Of a DNA stretch of 64,000 nt, positions 36,591 through 51,474 are shown in pieces (positions within the stretch are counted from its first letter, which is position 1; each line of letters starts with the position of its first letter). A model generated the notes under the pieces. It ran no database searches and was not told the origin of the DNA. It saw only the letters and a list, made by a program, of their open reading frames with translations. The position numbers were made by a program, and so were the translations under genes. This DNA comes from Cristatella mucedo (lineage: Eukaryota; Bryozoa; Phylactolaemata; Cristatellidae). The DNA is taken from the NCBI GenBank assembly GCA_009760855.2, contig WPIO01000045.1, positions 90,001-154,000 on the forward strand, given 5' to 3'.

Positions 36591-38844
36591 CTTAGAATGC
36601 CACTCGGAGATTCGACCTCACTGGCTTTTCTAGGTCGTTAATTCACTGCGAAATGTGATTGTGGTAACTATTTCATATTGGCGGATCACCTAAATGGAGA
36701 ATTTTTTAAATGGGGTAGTTGTATTATAAACTAGGTGAAATCGCATTTTGAAACCGTACACAAGTGGCACGATTTAGTTTATATTTTTCAGTTTCTCCGT
36801 TTGTCACTCTTTTCGACGCTGGAATTTTGCTTCTGTATACTGCCGAGCCGCTCTGTAATTAGCATGCGTGAGCTCCGCCTCTTCCGTGCAGTACAGCTGC
36901 AATGGTTTTCACCTTTTTCATATGTAATCCCCGAGGCCAGATTAATGGCCAGTTTGCTTTTAACTGCTAGCCATGTTACATTCTTGATTTTCAATGGCCG
37001 GTGGCATTAAAAAGGAATGTCTTCGGCAAAAATATGATCACTGACACCGTGCTATAGAGTAATTCAAGCGTGAGCAAAAGATGCTCTTTAAAGCCTAGCA
37101 AAGCAAACAATCTGGCACTGGAGGTGAAAAACAGTAGATTTATTTCGTGTGGAGACTACTCGCTTTCGAAATTCTAGCGCTAAGAGCACTTTGCCGAGGC
37201 GGCCCCTTCTCTTTTGACAATTCTCCATCCACTTCTCACGCCCACTAATGGTCCTCCTTGACCGCGCCCTCCGGCCGTGCATTATTGAGAGGACTCCCTT
37301 AAGCGAGCCTCATCGATTAAGCTCCGATAAAAAGGGTGGCTGAAATTGGTGACCAGATTTTCTAATTGCGTTAGGTTGCCCTCCTTCAAGGAAAATCGAA
37401 GCTCGAGATAAGAAGACAAGCTGTACCTTTGTGTCACCATATTGTTTTGAACAGGTGATCTTGCCGTGCGAAGCTAGGAGATCTGAAATAAGTATTTAAT
37501 TGGCTCCCAGAGCGCAAATATCATGAAATAATCTTCATTAGAAAAAAATTAAGCAGTATTAACTGCTACTTTCGAGCACTTAGTCGAGTCAAACCTTTTA
37601 AAACAGCTAACGTTGCTCGCTAAGACAACTAGGTCTGCTCTAGGGTAATCATTACTTTCTGGATAAGGGAAGTGTCAAAATATAAGTGATATTTCGCAGT
37701 TGCTAAAAGCGTAAGCTCATAAATAATGAATCACAGGAAAGAAGTGAATTATGCAACATAAAAGGTTGGTTTTGTCTTTAATTCAAATGTCGTCAGCTTC
37801 GGTCGGCCTTTTAACTTTCTGAAAACTGCTCGCTGTTCTCACGACTTGATAAGACAGCCTCAAATCGATTTAAGTTGCCTAAAAGAGCAGCTACGCCGCC
37901 AGATGAAGAAGAGCCAGTGTTATATAACAGCCCTGTTAGTTGTGAATGACATCAAATAAGCGCTAGTACGTCCGTTAGAAAAGTGCGAACATGGCCTTGT
38001 CTAACGTGGCCGTCGGCGAAATCATTCTACCTCACACGTTGGCTCCTTCCGTCAGCGTCTAAATGGGTCGGCTGTAGAGCTCAAAGAGTGCTTCGAAGTC
38101 TAATCAAGAGGAAACGTAAGCAGCGACTAAAGTAGAGGCGACAACACTAACGTGAGCACAGCGAATTGTTTGCAATATTACGAAAGCTATATTATGCAGC
38201 GTCGATAGCAATGCTCACGGCACCATCGTGCTATGAGCACTTTCGGAAAGGAATATACCCCAGCTGCCGAGGCTTTCAGTTGAGCTCCTTTTTGCGAATC
38301 GAATTGCAGCCTTCCAGTCTCGTGAGGTTATCGGTTAATCTTGACCGTTAGGTTGGTATGAATGCTATTTAATTAAGCGTGCAAAATACTACTCAAGTGT
38401 GAATGTCATCAACACAGGATCTTATTATTACAGATAAGGTCTCAGTAAATGAAAGGGCTCAATGAATTTAATTAGTTGGCGAGCTTAGTGTAGCATTCAC
38501 AAAGTATGGACCGTAGATTTAGTTATAAGTTTTTACCAGCTAATGGGTAATTATCAGAATTATAATGATAAATCATGGATATATGTTGGCTGCAATTTAC
38601 TTGCATTTTTTAATAATACGAATAATAATAAATTTGTTTTGCACCAACAGAAAACTTAATTTATTTTAAGACTGTTTCCGTGAGCTTTAAATAAAGCATG
38701 ATCACAAAGTATTAGTTACATGCAAAATGTAAAAACGTAGATGTTGTATGAACACTGTGAAAAATGCAAGTGCGATAAGTATTAATAAGCAAAAATCAGT
38801 ATGCACTAGCATTTGATGGAAATTAACAAAATCAACCAAATGCT
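36591..38844. other. no recognisable gene
   Basis: Short frames only on both strands. Nothing recognised. Confidence 0.4.
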
Positions 38845-39255
38845 GTCAGAAACAGGTGCGTTTTAGCTCCTTTTTAAATGTGGTTCAGTGTGGGATGTCA
38901 TGCCATCAGTAAGGAGTGAGTGCGCCAGAATTTGGGTGCATAAGAACTAAAGGCACGATCTTCAAATGATTTGCTATGCGTATGAGGAGTATCTCGACGA
39001 TTAGATTCCGAAAAGTGGGTGGTGCAATACTTAGCGTGGAAGGGGAATAGATCTGACCCGCAGGGTGGAGCAAAAGGACAAGGGGACCTAAAAGTGAGCG
39101 ACACAACCTTGTCGTCGATGTGCTCCTAGACTGGGAGTAAGTACAGGTGGGTGTGAAATAATGGAATTTTAAACTGCGATGCCCCTGACACAACAGAGCT
39201 CAGCACTAACTGTAAACAACCGATTACATAGGCCGGTAGACGAGTAGCTTATAGG
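38845..39255 (-). mobile_element. LINE family A fragment, ORF2 C-terminus
   Basis: On the minus strand it reads SLTFRSPCPFAPPCGSDLFP and, after frameshifts, NRRDTPHTHSKSFEDRAFSS and YAPKFWRTHSLL, matching the C-terminal domain in the longest copy. Truncated on both sides; the 3' untranslated part is missing. Confidence 0.88.
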
Positions 39256-39436
39256 TGCTATTCCAGTGAGACGGATTGAAAGCAATTACTTACAGGTATC
39301 GTGACGCTTAACATAATGTATTCTGCGTGTAAGGCGTTTGAGTATCGGTAGCAGAGCTAAGACAGGGATTTGGAAATTTTGGAATCTTACCTCTATTTTC
39401 CTTCGACTAAGTTACCCATTTTATAATGATAAAAGT

Positions 39437-39512
39437 AATAGTAATAATACATCTGCATAGCCCCTTCAGGGATCCGAATCTCTCCCTAGGCGCTTTGAAG
39501 ATGCTGCATATA
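39437..39512 (-). mobile_element. LINE family A 3' end, decayed
   Basis: TAATAGTAATAATACATCTG, then AGCCCCTTCAGGGATCCGAA and TCTCCCTAGGCGCTTTGAAG. This is a worn version of the tail hairpin; one arm is still GGCGCTTT. Confidence 0.75.
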
Positions 39513-42708
<3,196 letters not shown>

Positions 42709-42873
42709 TGAGCCGCGATGGCGCACGAGGTAAGGTGGTTCATGACCTCGGTCCCGAGGTCGTGGGTTTGAATCTTGTAGCGGGATCCTTTATTTGAAAC
42801 ATGTATTGCCACTGCAAGCGGTGGTCTATAGTCACACAGGCTCTCCTGCTGCTATTCAAAAGAGACGGTTGAA
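42709..42873 (+). mobile_element. SINE family B
   Basis: TGAGCCGCGATGGCGCACGA carries a good A-box match (TGGCGCACGAGG) and GGTTTGAATCTT a B-box match about 45 bases later. The shared hairpin is CCACTGC-AA-GCGGTGG, where one pair is G-U instead of the A-U seen at 18264. It ends in ATTCAAAAGAGACGG. Confidence 0.85.
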
Positions 42874-43933
42874 CCAGCTAGTGTTAATTTATTTATTGAA
42901 GCAATGACTATCTTGAAATCAAGATCGGTCTTCTCACACGGAAAATTTTAAAAAGTATGCGTAATCCATTTTGCTTTTGGCGCCTCGTTGCATTTGGCAC
43001 CCGGGGACATCTGTCTTATTGCCAATCCATTGCTAAGCCTCTTCCACGCCGGAACCATTCGAGTATGCTTGAAATTTACTATGCCCTTATTGCACTGTAT
43101 TTCCGAAAAGCTCGGCTTTGGGTTGAGGCAGTGACAATGGCTGTTCTCTTGAGTTATTCATGTGGAAATCATGACGTAGCCTGTCGGCTTCACCTCTCAT
43201 CTTTGTGTAACACCGAAAGTCCATCTAAAGCCTTATAAAATAGCAGCTACATTATTTTTCATTGAAGGATTGACCATTGCACTTGCATAATCACTGACTC
43301 TGTCGCCGTCCGTCACCACGTGATTTAAAAGGATTGACAATAGCTACACGGAACGAAACAGCATGTCCTCATTTTACTAACATCCGAGTGACAGAAAGAG
43401 ATGAAATAAGAGAAAAATACATGGAGAAATAGTGACAGAAACAACGACAGCTAAATTGGAGGGTAAGTCAGAGAATAATACACACTGAGTGAAACGGGAT
43501 ACAAAGTACGGACCGCTTAGTCTTCCGTAATAAAGGGATCTTCTGGTAAAGGTTCTCGGTTACTATGGTGACCTATTGCCGTCTCCTTCTTCCGGCAACG
43601 ACGACACAATATCTCAGTACGGAGCTTTTGCCAAAGGACTTATCCATCATTTGAGGCAGCATTGGTTGAGCAAGAGATCTACATGGTGCCATCGTGCGAC
43701 GTCGGTACCAAGGCATAAGGCTGAACTCTTTAGAATAAGCGACTTTGTGTGCCGCTAGCCAGGTGGATTACCCCTGCCGGCCGCTCACCAAGGGCTTGCG
43801 ATCGTGCGCCATCTGTGACTGGGCGCTTCTAATACCCAGTTTGGCATCGAGAGTTTATGCCGATAACAGGCAGCTGTCATCTGCAGATGTCATCAGCTGG
43901 CGACTATTGCAAAATCTGAGCACAACCGGAAGC
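42874..43933. other. 5' flank of the second GT14 gene
   Basis: No recognisable gene. The reading frame of the downstream enzyme is open from 43745 but has no ATG before 43934. No convincing core promoter element. Confidence 0.4.
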
Positions 43934-45499
43934 ATGCAAACTCGCCATCTTCGATTACAGCCGGCAGCGGTAGTCGCTCAGAGAGCAAAGAAATTCCATT
44001 TTTCGCAGAATCGCATTCTGGTGATTGTGCTGCTGCTTCTGCTCGGTGTTTCTATCGCCTTGTCATCATGGTTTCTACCGAAGCTATCGAAGTGGTCACA
44101 ACGGCCGCACCTGCCGAGACGGCTGACATCGAAGCATCACATTTTCTCACCATCGCCCAGTCCGCTAGTAAGGCCGTCCAATTCAACCGAATGGCTGCGA
44201 AAATACTCGGAGCTCGCCCACATCATTTGCCGGCCCTTAGTGGCAGGTGCCGCTCTGGCCCAGCTGACCGCAGCCACTTTCACGAGGCGTGCCGGGTCGG
44301 CGTTCTGGTGCTATCGCGACATGGAACTGGGCAATTCGTCGTGCGACATTCTTCGGCAGAGCGCCGGTTTCAACGACGCTCAAAAGGCCAGTGCCGAAGA
44401 GACCGACTTCCCGCTGGCCTTCGGCTTACGCGTGCACACGTGCGCCACACAGGTTGAGCTGCTGCTACGTGCCATCTACGCGCCGCATAACTTCTATTGT
44501 CTGCACGTCGACGGTCGCTCTCCACCTGAGTTCGTCGCCGCCATGCGCCGCTTTGCCGAATGCCTGCCCAACGTGCTCATGGCGCCGCTCGACATGGACT
44601 TCGTCTACAAGAGCGTCTCGCAGCTCGAGGCCGACCTGGAGTGCATGAAGATGGCGCTTGCGTCGCCAGTCAGGTGGCGCTACTTCTTCAACCTGGCTGG
44701 TCAGGAGCTGCCGCTGAAGACGAACCGCGAGCTCGTTGCCATGGTGAGAGCGTACAACGGCTCGAGCCGAATCGACATGGTGGCGCCGTCCAACTTCAGG
44801 AGGCAGCGGTACGTGCACTGGTGCCGCCACCCGGACACCAATCGCACTGTGCCGTGCGCGGAGCCGCTTCAGCGAAAGTCGCCGGCTCCGCGAAACGTCA
44901 GCCTCGCTAAGAGCTCGGGATACGGCGCCTTCAGCCGAGTGTTCGTCGAGTACGCAGCAAGCGACGAGGGCTTGGCGGGCGAGCTGTACGCGTGGCTGAG
45001 CGACACGCTCGCGCCGGAAGAGCACTTCTATGCCACACTGCTCGCTCAGCCAAACTCGCCCGGAGGAGGCGTCGCCGCCGGCGACGTAGCGGCGCGAGCC
45101 GTGTCTTGGCGAGGCAGTGGCCTCCCTTGCCACAGCGGGCGCTACGTGCGAAACGTCTGCATCCTGGGCTCGGGCGATCTGTCGAGCATTGTCCAGCGCT
45201 GCGAACCGTTCGCCAACAAGTTTTATTTCCAAAGCGACCCTCTGGCGGTGCACTGCCTCGTCCAGCACCTCCTCGACCGCCGGGCCGCAGTCGCAGTAAG
45301 TGTGCGGCGCTCACTTCCGGTCCCAGGTTCAACCTGGCCTGGCCCTCCCCATCCCGTGATGCCATTATCGCTTACCTCGATCTTTAACGTAGCCTTAATT
45401 GATCCTCAATGTCTCACAAAGCGGAAGACGGAAGAACGGGAAGTATCAAGTCCTACGAAAGCATTAGCAGCTGACATGTGTAGCCGAGTGCATAGTTAA
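43934..45499 (+). CDS. GT14 core 2/I-branching beta-1,6-N-acetylglucosaminyltransferase, GC-rich paralogue
   Basis: Encodes up to 521 residues in one open frame. The first ATG at 43934 gives a 27-residue cytoplasmic tail and a strong anchor at about 28-47 (ILVIVLLLLLGVSIALSSWF). The Branch domain has FPLAF at 159-163, YCLHVDG at 188-194, RWRYFFNLAGQELPLKT from 247, APEEHFYATL with the likely catalytic Glu at 363, and NVCILGSGDL. All twelve luminal cysteines of the paralogue at 23167 are conserved, plus one extra in QRCEPF. Sequons include NST, NSS, NGS, NRT and NVS. From about 44250 to 45300 third codon positions are mostly G or C, unlike the first paralogue, suggesting different history or selection. 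Homology ends near residue 450; the last 67 codons follow a good splice donor at 45296, so the true C-terminus may be spliced. Role as for the other GT14 gene: O-glycan branching in the Golgi; acceptor unknown. Confidence 0.92.
   Translation: MQTRHLRLQPAAVVAQRAKKFHFSQNRILVIVLLLLLGVSIALSSWFLPKLSKWSQRPHLPRRLTSKHHIFSPSPSPLVRPSNSTEWLRKYSELAHIICRPLVAGAALAQLTAATFTRRAGSAFWCYRDMELGNSSCDILRQSAGFNDAQKASAEETDFPLAFGLRVHTCATQVELLLRAIYAPHNFYCLHVDGRSPPEFVAAMRRFAECLPNVLMAPLDMDFVYKSVSQLEADLECMKMALASPVRWRYFFNLAGQELPLKTNRELVAMVRAYNGSSRIDMVAPSNFRRQRYVHWCRHPDTNRTVPCAEPLQRKSPAPRNVSLAKSSGYGAFSRVFVEYAASDEGLAGELYAWLSDTLAPEEHFYATLLAQPNSPGGGVAAGDVAARAVSWRGSGLPCHSGRYVRNVCILGSGDLSSIVQRCEPFANKFYFQSDPLAVHCLVQHLLDRRAAVAVSVRRSLPVPGSTWPGPPHPVMPLSLTSIFNVALIDPQCLTKRKTEEREVSSPTKALAADMCSRVHS
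45296..45301 (+). promoter_or_regulatory. candidate 5' splice donor in the second GT14 gene
   Basis: GCA followed by GTAAGT, a near-consensus donor, at an exact codon boundary after residue 454. It sits just where similarity to the other GT14 gene ends, so the following 67 codons may be intron. No acceptor is proposed. Confidence 0.4.
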
Positions 45500-47382
45500 T
45501 CTTGTCGATGCTACTTTCGCCCGACTTATTTTCTCTCATTTAAACTGGCTTTAGTAGCAAGCCCGAGTAGGTGCTGTTATAAGGACCCACTATGCTTTAG
45601 CGTAAGCAAATCGTGATATTCTTAGCGAAATACTAGGCTTTTAACTGGCACCCGTACTCCTGGTCAATTTTCGAGCGTGCCGAAGCTCTGCTGAAAACAA
45701 CCAGGGAGTAGTTACGCCAGCCAACCGCGTCGTTTAATTAGAGAGCCAGGTCAAATTCCAAAGGGGCACAGGGCCCAAGTCAGTATGCTTGAAATTTCCG
45801 GCAGTGCTTGTTTATATACACATTAAATAAACAAGTTTTAGTATGAATCATTAGAAACCACTGCAATGGGCGTAAAGCATCGTCAGCAATTGCATGCGGT
45901 CTTTCATGCGAATTCGGACCATTGCAATCACTCACTCAGCCAAACAATTTAAGTGTTTCGATAACTGCGATAATTTCGATGAGCCAAAACAATGTAAGTG
46001 CTTCTAGTGCATTAATGTATATGCAAGTTTGACCTCGTCTGAACACGTATTCACCGTTGTAGGAGCGGAAGCCCAATTCCAGCTTACATCTGAGTGATTG
46101 CCTTAACCGCGAGGAAACGCAGAAGAACGTCACTATTGGCAGGAATATTGGTAAACAGCATTACCGTCGCATCTATTTTTCGTCCTTCACTTGGTTTTTC
46201 TGAATAAGATTGAGCTCGATTGTTGTGTGTAGGTGAATTTGTGAGTGCTTTAGCACTTACATCTTCGCAGTCTTACAAGCAATTAACCAATAAGTGTTGA
46301 TATATGGTTTACAATAACGTCTTTTTGAGTAGCCTTTAGGGGCTAAGATCTATGCGTATTTGCTTTCATGAGGGGTACTGGTTGGAACACTCAATCATGC
46401 CGATTCAAGGAAACTAAGTTTGTCTCACTTGCTGAAAAGACGACGAGTCTTTCACGCTGGCGTTCTTTTGAGCTGCGAAGACCTGCCAATATATCCGTGG
46501 TTATCCATGAAATAACTCGCGATGCTGTGTAAATAACAGCAGTCAGGCGACTCACTGGAAGGCGACCTTCAGGTCATGCTGAAGACACTTGTCATTAGTT
46601 GGTAGCGCAGCACCTAAGCAATGACATCAGCTCCTCACCTTTAACGAGTAAGTTATAACTGGGGATATATAACTAGCTCGCATAAACTTCTGGGTATCAT
46701 ATAAGCAATATATTTCTCAGGAATTATTTTGGGTTAGGGGTGTTCTGTTGGTTCTGGTGACACAACAGCTTAGCGATTCCATAGGTTCCCACTCTCGCGC
46801 TAGCGAGTACGTTATAAGATCTAGAACTAAGAGCCCACAGAAAACTCTCAGCTAAAAGAGGAAAGTGAGCTTCTCTTGAAGGCTATCAAGTTAAGGCTAC
46901 TGTGCTGAGTCTTCTATTTCTCTCAGGTGCATTGGGCACTATTGACTGCTAGATGCAGCTTAATCATCTGCTAACGCACCCTGTTATCAGTCGACTTTCT
47001 TTAAAGGTTTTAGGTCTTACTTCTTTAGGATATGACACAGTCTTAATTTAAATGGCTTTGAGCTTGAAGAACTCGATACAAATCATTGAGTTTATACGCT
47101 TATTCACACAAAGCAGCATGTGGGCTCCTGCTGTGCTGGCTGTACTGTTTGGTCCTCCTGAGCAGGGCGATCCTTAAATCTCTGTCGGGGATTATGGTGC
47201 TTGAGTCATGCTGCCTACGTATGCTGCTGCTGGCTTTGTTTGACGGCGGAGGCTGGTTCTTCGTTAACGGTAAATCGTTGGCTCGATGATGGCCCTTGGT
47301 ATAATGAACGGGAAGCAGGTGCATCCAAAGGTGTGCAGGGGGGGAAATACAGTCTCAATTTGGCTTCACGAGACAAATTTAT
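45500..47382. other. 3' flank of the second GT14 gene; no further gene recognised
   Basis: Contains a possible poly(A) signal at 45826. Otherwise short frames only. Confidence 0.4.
45826..45831 (+). terminator. candidate polyadenylation signal
   Basis: AATAAA within CATTAAATAAACAAG, about 330 bases after the stop codon of the second GT14 gene. This is the first canonical hexamer noticed downstream. Confidence 0.35.
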
Positions 47383-47590
47383 TATAATAATACTATAATA
47401 ATGTTAATGCACTTGATAAAGTGCCCTCAGAGAAATCAATCTCTTTCTAGACGCTTTACATTCGCTGCAAGGGAAGCACTATTGAATGGTGAGTAATATC
47501 ATGCTTGATAAACATGAAAAACATGGTTAGGGGTGACATGCACAGGGTCAGCATGCAAATGTGGTTAGTGGCAGTTTTGTGCTGTCCACA
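47383..47590 (-). mobile_element. LINE family A 3' end
   Basis: AATAATACTATAATAATG, TTGATAAAGTGCCC, TCTTTCTAGACGCTTTACAT, GGGGTGACATGCACAGGGTC and ATGCAAATGTGGTTAGTGGC. The coding part is absent. Confidence 0.95.
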
Positions 47591-47689
47591 ACAGCCTATC
47601 TGACTGCAGCTCGCTGTGAGGGCGAGCGACAAAAGGAAAAACGACATGGTCAAATAAAAAAAGGATTAGCTCCGGTTGGAGGATAAGCG

Positions 47690-48529
47690 ATGAAATGCTC
47701 CAGAAGAGGCTTGCCGTATCATCTCACTGGGCTGCTGTTGCTTGAGGCTGCCGTGGCCTTGAGAGAGAGATGCCTCTGGCATTCTCTGCTGGGCGAAGGT
47801 GCAGCCAGGCCAGGCGGCAAAGCATCTCTGATAGGCCGGCTGGAGTTGGGTTGGCTGACGGCAGCAGCATACACCACTTTGCCGTCGATGTCGACCGAAT
47901 AGAAAGTGCCTCGAAGAGTACTCTGCAAGGGCCAGAGTACGATTGGTCATAGTGGCCCTACGACAAGGTCGACACATATGAATACGAATGTGAGTCGATG
48001 TTGCTTGGTTTAAGCTCACAAACACTGCGGTTTCGAGCTGAGATAGAAAAAAGGGCGGGTAGCGGAGTTGCCTCATCAAGCACGACAGTCGGTCCGTGAA
48101 AGCGGCCGGGTCAAGCTCTACATCGGGAGTGGAAACTGAAGCAAAACGTTCGCCTCGCTAACTCAGCTCGATGCCCTGGGCCATTCGATTGCTGCTAAAC
48201 CCGACGTCCTTATTCACAGCGCTTCGAAGGCCGAGGATGATGACAAAAAGCTGTAGGTGCCATCGTGTGGGTGAAAACAATGTAGGCCTAAGCTGCAGCT
48301 TTAATTGCCTGTGGAATCGTTCTACTAAACTATTAGCTTTTGGATGCAAAGATGTAGTCCGATTGTCCTGGCAGCCATGAAATTTCTTAAGACTGATCCA
48401 GGCAGCCAAGCTAAACTGGGTTCCATGGTCTGCTGTATAACCTCTTGAGCACCAAATAGTGAGACCCAGCCTTCTAAAAACGCTTGTGACAGGTATCAGC
48501 GAGCTAAGATACTCACTTTTATTTGTCAT
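47690..48529 (-). mobile_element. Ty3/gypsy retrotransposon fragment, integrase and C-terminus
   Basis: On the minus strand a frame at 48158-48529 contains TADHGTQFSLAAW and, exactly 35 residues after the Asp, the Glu of HPKANSLVERFHRQLK. This is the D-35-E spacing of retroviral-type integrase cores (rve family) and the sequence style of Ty3/gypsy elements. Downstream, in another frame at about 47840-47920, LRGTFYSVDIDGKVVYAAAV resembles the C-terminal segment of gypsy polyproteins. The order integrase core then C-terminus fits. Frameshifts, no LTR, and no reverse transcriptase: a dead fragment. It is cut at 48530 by a LINE B copy on the other strand. Confidence 0.88.
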
Positions 48530-49560
48530 TCAAACCGTCGGAATTTGCTGCGGCAACTGAGAAACTGAATGCTTGCCTTGCCGACATTCGATCCTGGATG
48601 TCGGAAAGCTCCCTGAAATTAAATGACAAAAAACCGAACTGATGCTCATTGGACACCCTTAGCGTGTGGCTGGATTAAAAGGCTTTGCTCTTCTATTATG
48701 TAATGCTATTGTGCAACCATCACCACGTGCTCGAAATTTAGGTGTCGTGTTCGACAGCTGCCTCAATTTCAAAAGCTTCATTCAGAATACTGCCTCTACA
48801 GCTAGCCATCACATCTAATCCCAATCCAAGATTAGGAGCTGTGTCCCACAGTGGCTTTTAAACAAGTTAACTAGCTCTTTAGTTCTGTCTCGGCTTGATT
48901 ATTGTAATTCCTTTTTGGCTTGGCTGCCAAAGAAAGCTATTATGCCACTACAGCGGACAATGAATATGGCTGCAAGGCTAGTCTTCAATTCCCAGAGGTT
49001 TGAGCACGTGTCTCCTTTGCTGAAAGAGCTAGGATGGTTTCCGATTGAGCAAAAGATACAGAGCCAAGTTCTTACGCTGACCCACAAGGCCCGCCACGGC
49101 GTGTCTCCTTCGTACCTAGCTGAACTGCTGCATCAGTTTCAGCCTGTTCGCGCCCTCAGGTCCTGTGTGGACAATAAATTAACTGTCCCGTTGCTCTGCT
49201 TAAAGACAGTTGGGTACAGAAGCTTTAGCTCTGCAGGTCCTAGACTGTGGAACTCGCTTACACAATTATTAGGCAACGACAACTACTCTCCTACTGCCGA
49301 CTATGGCACATCCTTTTCAGCGGTCCTGAGCTGCTACTTCTATGGTACTCACTACCTCAACTTCTCTCCTGACTCTGCTATGCTTCCCACTTTCTCTTTG
49401 TTGCGTGAGACAAAGTCTGTTGGCTACTGAATGCGTACCGAAAGCCGCTTAGGCTGTGAGTGAGCTATACAAAACTCCCCAGCGTAACACTCACATGGTC
49501 TTCATGACTTTGTGGAGTTACAGACGGAGATACATTACATTACATTAAATTACATTACGT
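48530..49560 (+). mobile_element. LINE family B, 3' kilobase
   Basis: Begins in the reverse transcriptase after the catalytic motifs: KLNACLADIRSWMSESSLKL near 48570, a frameshift in an A run near 48627, SPRARNLGVVFDSCLNFKSF near 48720, then an open frame from 48915 with LPKKAIMPLQRTMNMAARLV, LTHKARHGVSPSYLAELLHQ and SFSSAGPRLWNSLTQLL, stopping at 49430. The 3' untranslated part ends with repeated TACAT units (49531-49560), a tail different from that of family A. This is the reference copy for family B in the window. Confidence 0.93.
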
Positions 49561-50399
49561 GACAGCTGCTCGTAAGAAGCACACCAAACCACGGCCTTTA
49601 GTGACCAGCTGGACAATTCAGCCATCAGCTTTAAGCCACTGCTGTGGCGCAGGCAGCGCCCTTCTCCTGCAATCAGGGATTGGGCGCGTGCCTCCTTTTG
49701 TCGGGAGGACATAACACCTACCATGGCAAAAAATACTTAAAAGATCCTCATTCCAGCTAAGTTCAGCATCTCTCACATAGATTAGCCGGCCTAAACACCC
49801 TCCATGAAACTGCCCTCTTCCTTGGCTCTACTCATTCTCGATTTTCTTCCGACTTTTTCCATGGGTTTTTATATATATCCGGTTATACGACCTTCAATTT
49901 CTGTACTCCGAATTTTCAAGATTGCCTACCACTCCAGGTATTTCCTGAAAATTTTAGCATACCATTAAAGTTACACTTAGACACGTTGCAGTTTCACTTA
50001 GCATTATGTTCGGTTGGCTTGCCTGTGTCGACCCTGAGTGCTCCTAATAACTGATGGTTCCAAGTGTTTCCCAGTGTGCATTTGCCTGTCAACTAATTAT
50101 GATACTCGCTTGGCTATGCATGCCTATCTCAGCATGCTGCTGTACTTGTCATTAGCCCTTGGTTATTGATTCACTTGGGTTGTTTAGTAAAGTGCCCAAG
50201 ATAAAGACCAATCTGTTATAAGTTGGTATAAAAAATGCCTACAGTTTGTATTCACACTATTAAAAATAAATAGCTAATTGCTGCAGAGCCTAAGACAGCA
50301 GCATATAATTCGAGGAATATTAAAGTAATAGTGACAATGCGCCCTGAAAGTACTAAAACGACAATCGGAACAGCTAAAGCACACTTAGCATTGGTTGAC
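49561..50399. other. no recognisable gene
   Basis: Spacer between two LINE B copies. Nothing recognised. Confidence 0.4.
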
Positions 50400-50716
50400 A
50401 GTCATCTCTGCAGGTCCTAGACTGTGGAACTTTCTTCCACAATTCCTACACTACGACAAATACTCTCATACTGCCGCCCATGGCTCATCCTTGCCAGCGG
50501 TCATGGGCTGCTACTCCCACGCTACTCTCTACCTCAACTGCTCTCCTGACTATGCTATGCTTTCCTCTTTCGTTTTGTAGCATGAGATGAATTGTTTTGG
50601 CTACCAAATGCGTACCGAAAGCCGTTTAGGCTGTATGCTACACAAAACTCTCCTGCGTAACATCCACATAGTCTTTATGGCTTTGTGAAGTTACATACGG
50701 AGATACATCACAGTTT
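50400..50716 (+). mobile_element. LINE family B 3' end
   Basis: Encodes SAGPRLWNFLPQFLHYDKYS and CSPDYAMLSSF, then 3' untranslated sequence TGCGTACCGAAAGCCGTTTA and CGGAGATACATCACA. The tail repeat is almost lost. Confidence 0.93.
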
Positions 50717-51292
50717 CTAGCTATTACTTAAACCTCTTCTTAACCTTTAACTTCATTCTGTGCATGGCATTCTAGAAATTTACTTTTCTTGAGATAGATG
50801 CGATGCTTCGCTTGATGCAAATTTATTTGGATAGATGAGTGATCTCAAATTTTTACATAGTACTGTCAACAGTGTTTCACCTTGCAACAATGCCAAGATG
50901 ATCCCGACAGTCAAGTCTAGTACAGAAGAGTCTGTTGCAGCCGCCCGCTTTGTCCACATTATTCCAGGTTAATACATTGACGAGAGATTCAGTGTAGCCG
51001 CGATTAGATATTGTAATCCCATATGAAAATTAGCTATAACTCATCAGACGATAAGACAGGTACCTTCAGTTTGCCCTTTTTTGTACATCAACTCTCATTT
51101 TAAATGTGTTCACTTTCAGAATGAACTCTGCTCGAGCATTGACCTTGGCTATCAATGTGCATTATTGCTATCAATTGGCAACTACTGTTGTAAAAGCATC
51201 CAAGTAGAGTATAACTCTCTGCCAATGCGAGGCTAAACAAACTTCAATATAATGAATTGGCGAGAATAAATTACGTGTAAATGTAACGGAAT
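50717..51292. other. no recognisable gene
   Basis: Nothing recognised. Confidence 0.4.
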
Positions 51293-51442
51293 GTAATGTA
51301 TGTCCGTCTGTAACTTCACTAAGCCATAGAGACTATATGGGTGTTAGGCACGAGAGTTTTTTGTAGCACACTCACAGCCTGCCCCTTTCGGTGGGTACAT
51401 CGGTAGCCAAAAAGACTTGACTGTATCAATCACGTAAGCACA
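51293..51442 (-). mobile_element. LINE family B 3' end
   Basis: ACGGAATGTAATGTATGTCC at its left edge is the reverse of the TACAT tail. Then come TAACTTCACTAAGCCATAGA and CTCACAGCCTGCCCCTTTCG, matching the 3' untranslated region of the copy at 48530. Only about 150 bases. Confidence 0.9.
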
Positions 51443-51474
51443 GACGAGTAGCACGATTTGACTGGCGTGCTAAA

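Noticed and set aside
44465-45387. Long frames of 116-267 codons overlapping the second GT14 gene in other frames
   Set aside because: Shadow frames caused by the high GC content; the GT14 frame has the conserved motifs.
48915-49430. 171-codon frame as a host gene
   Set aside because: It is the C-terminus of LINE family B, repeated at 50400 and 58323.
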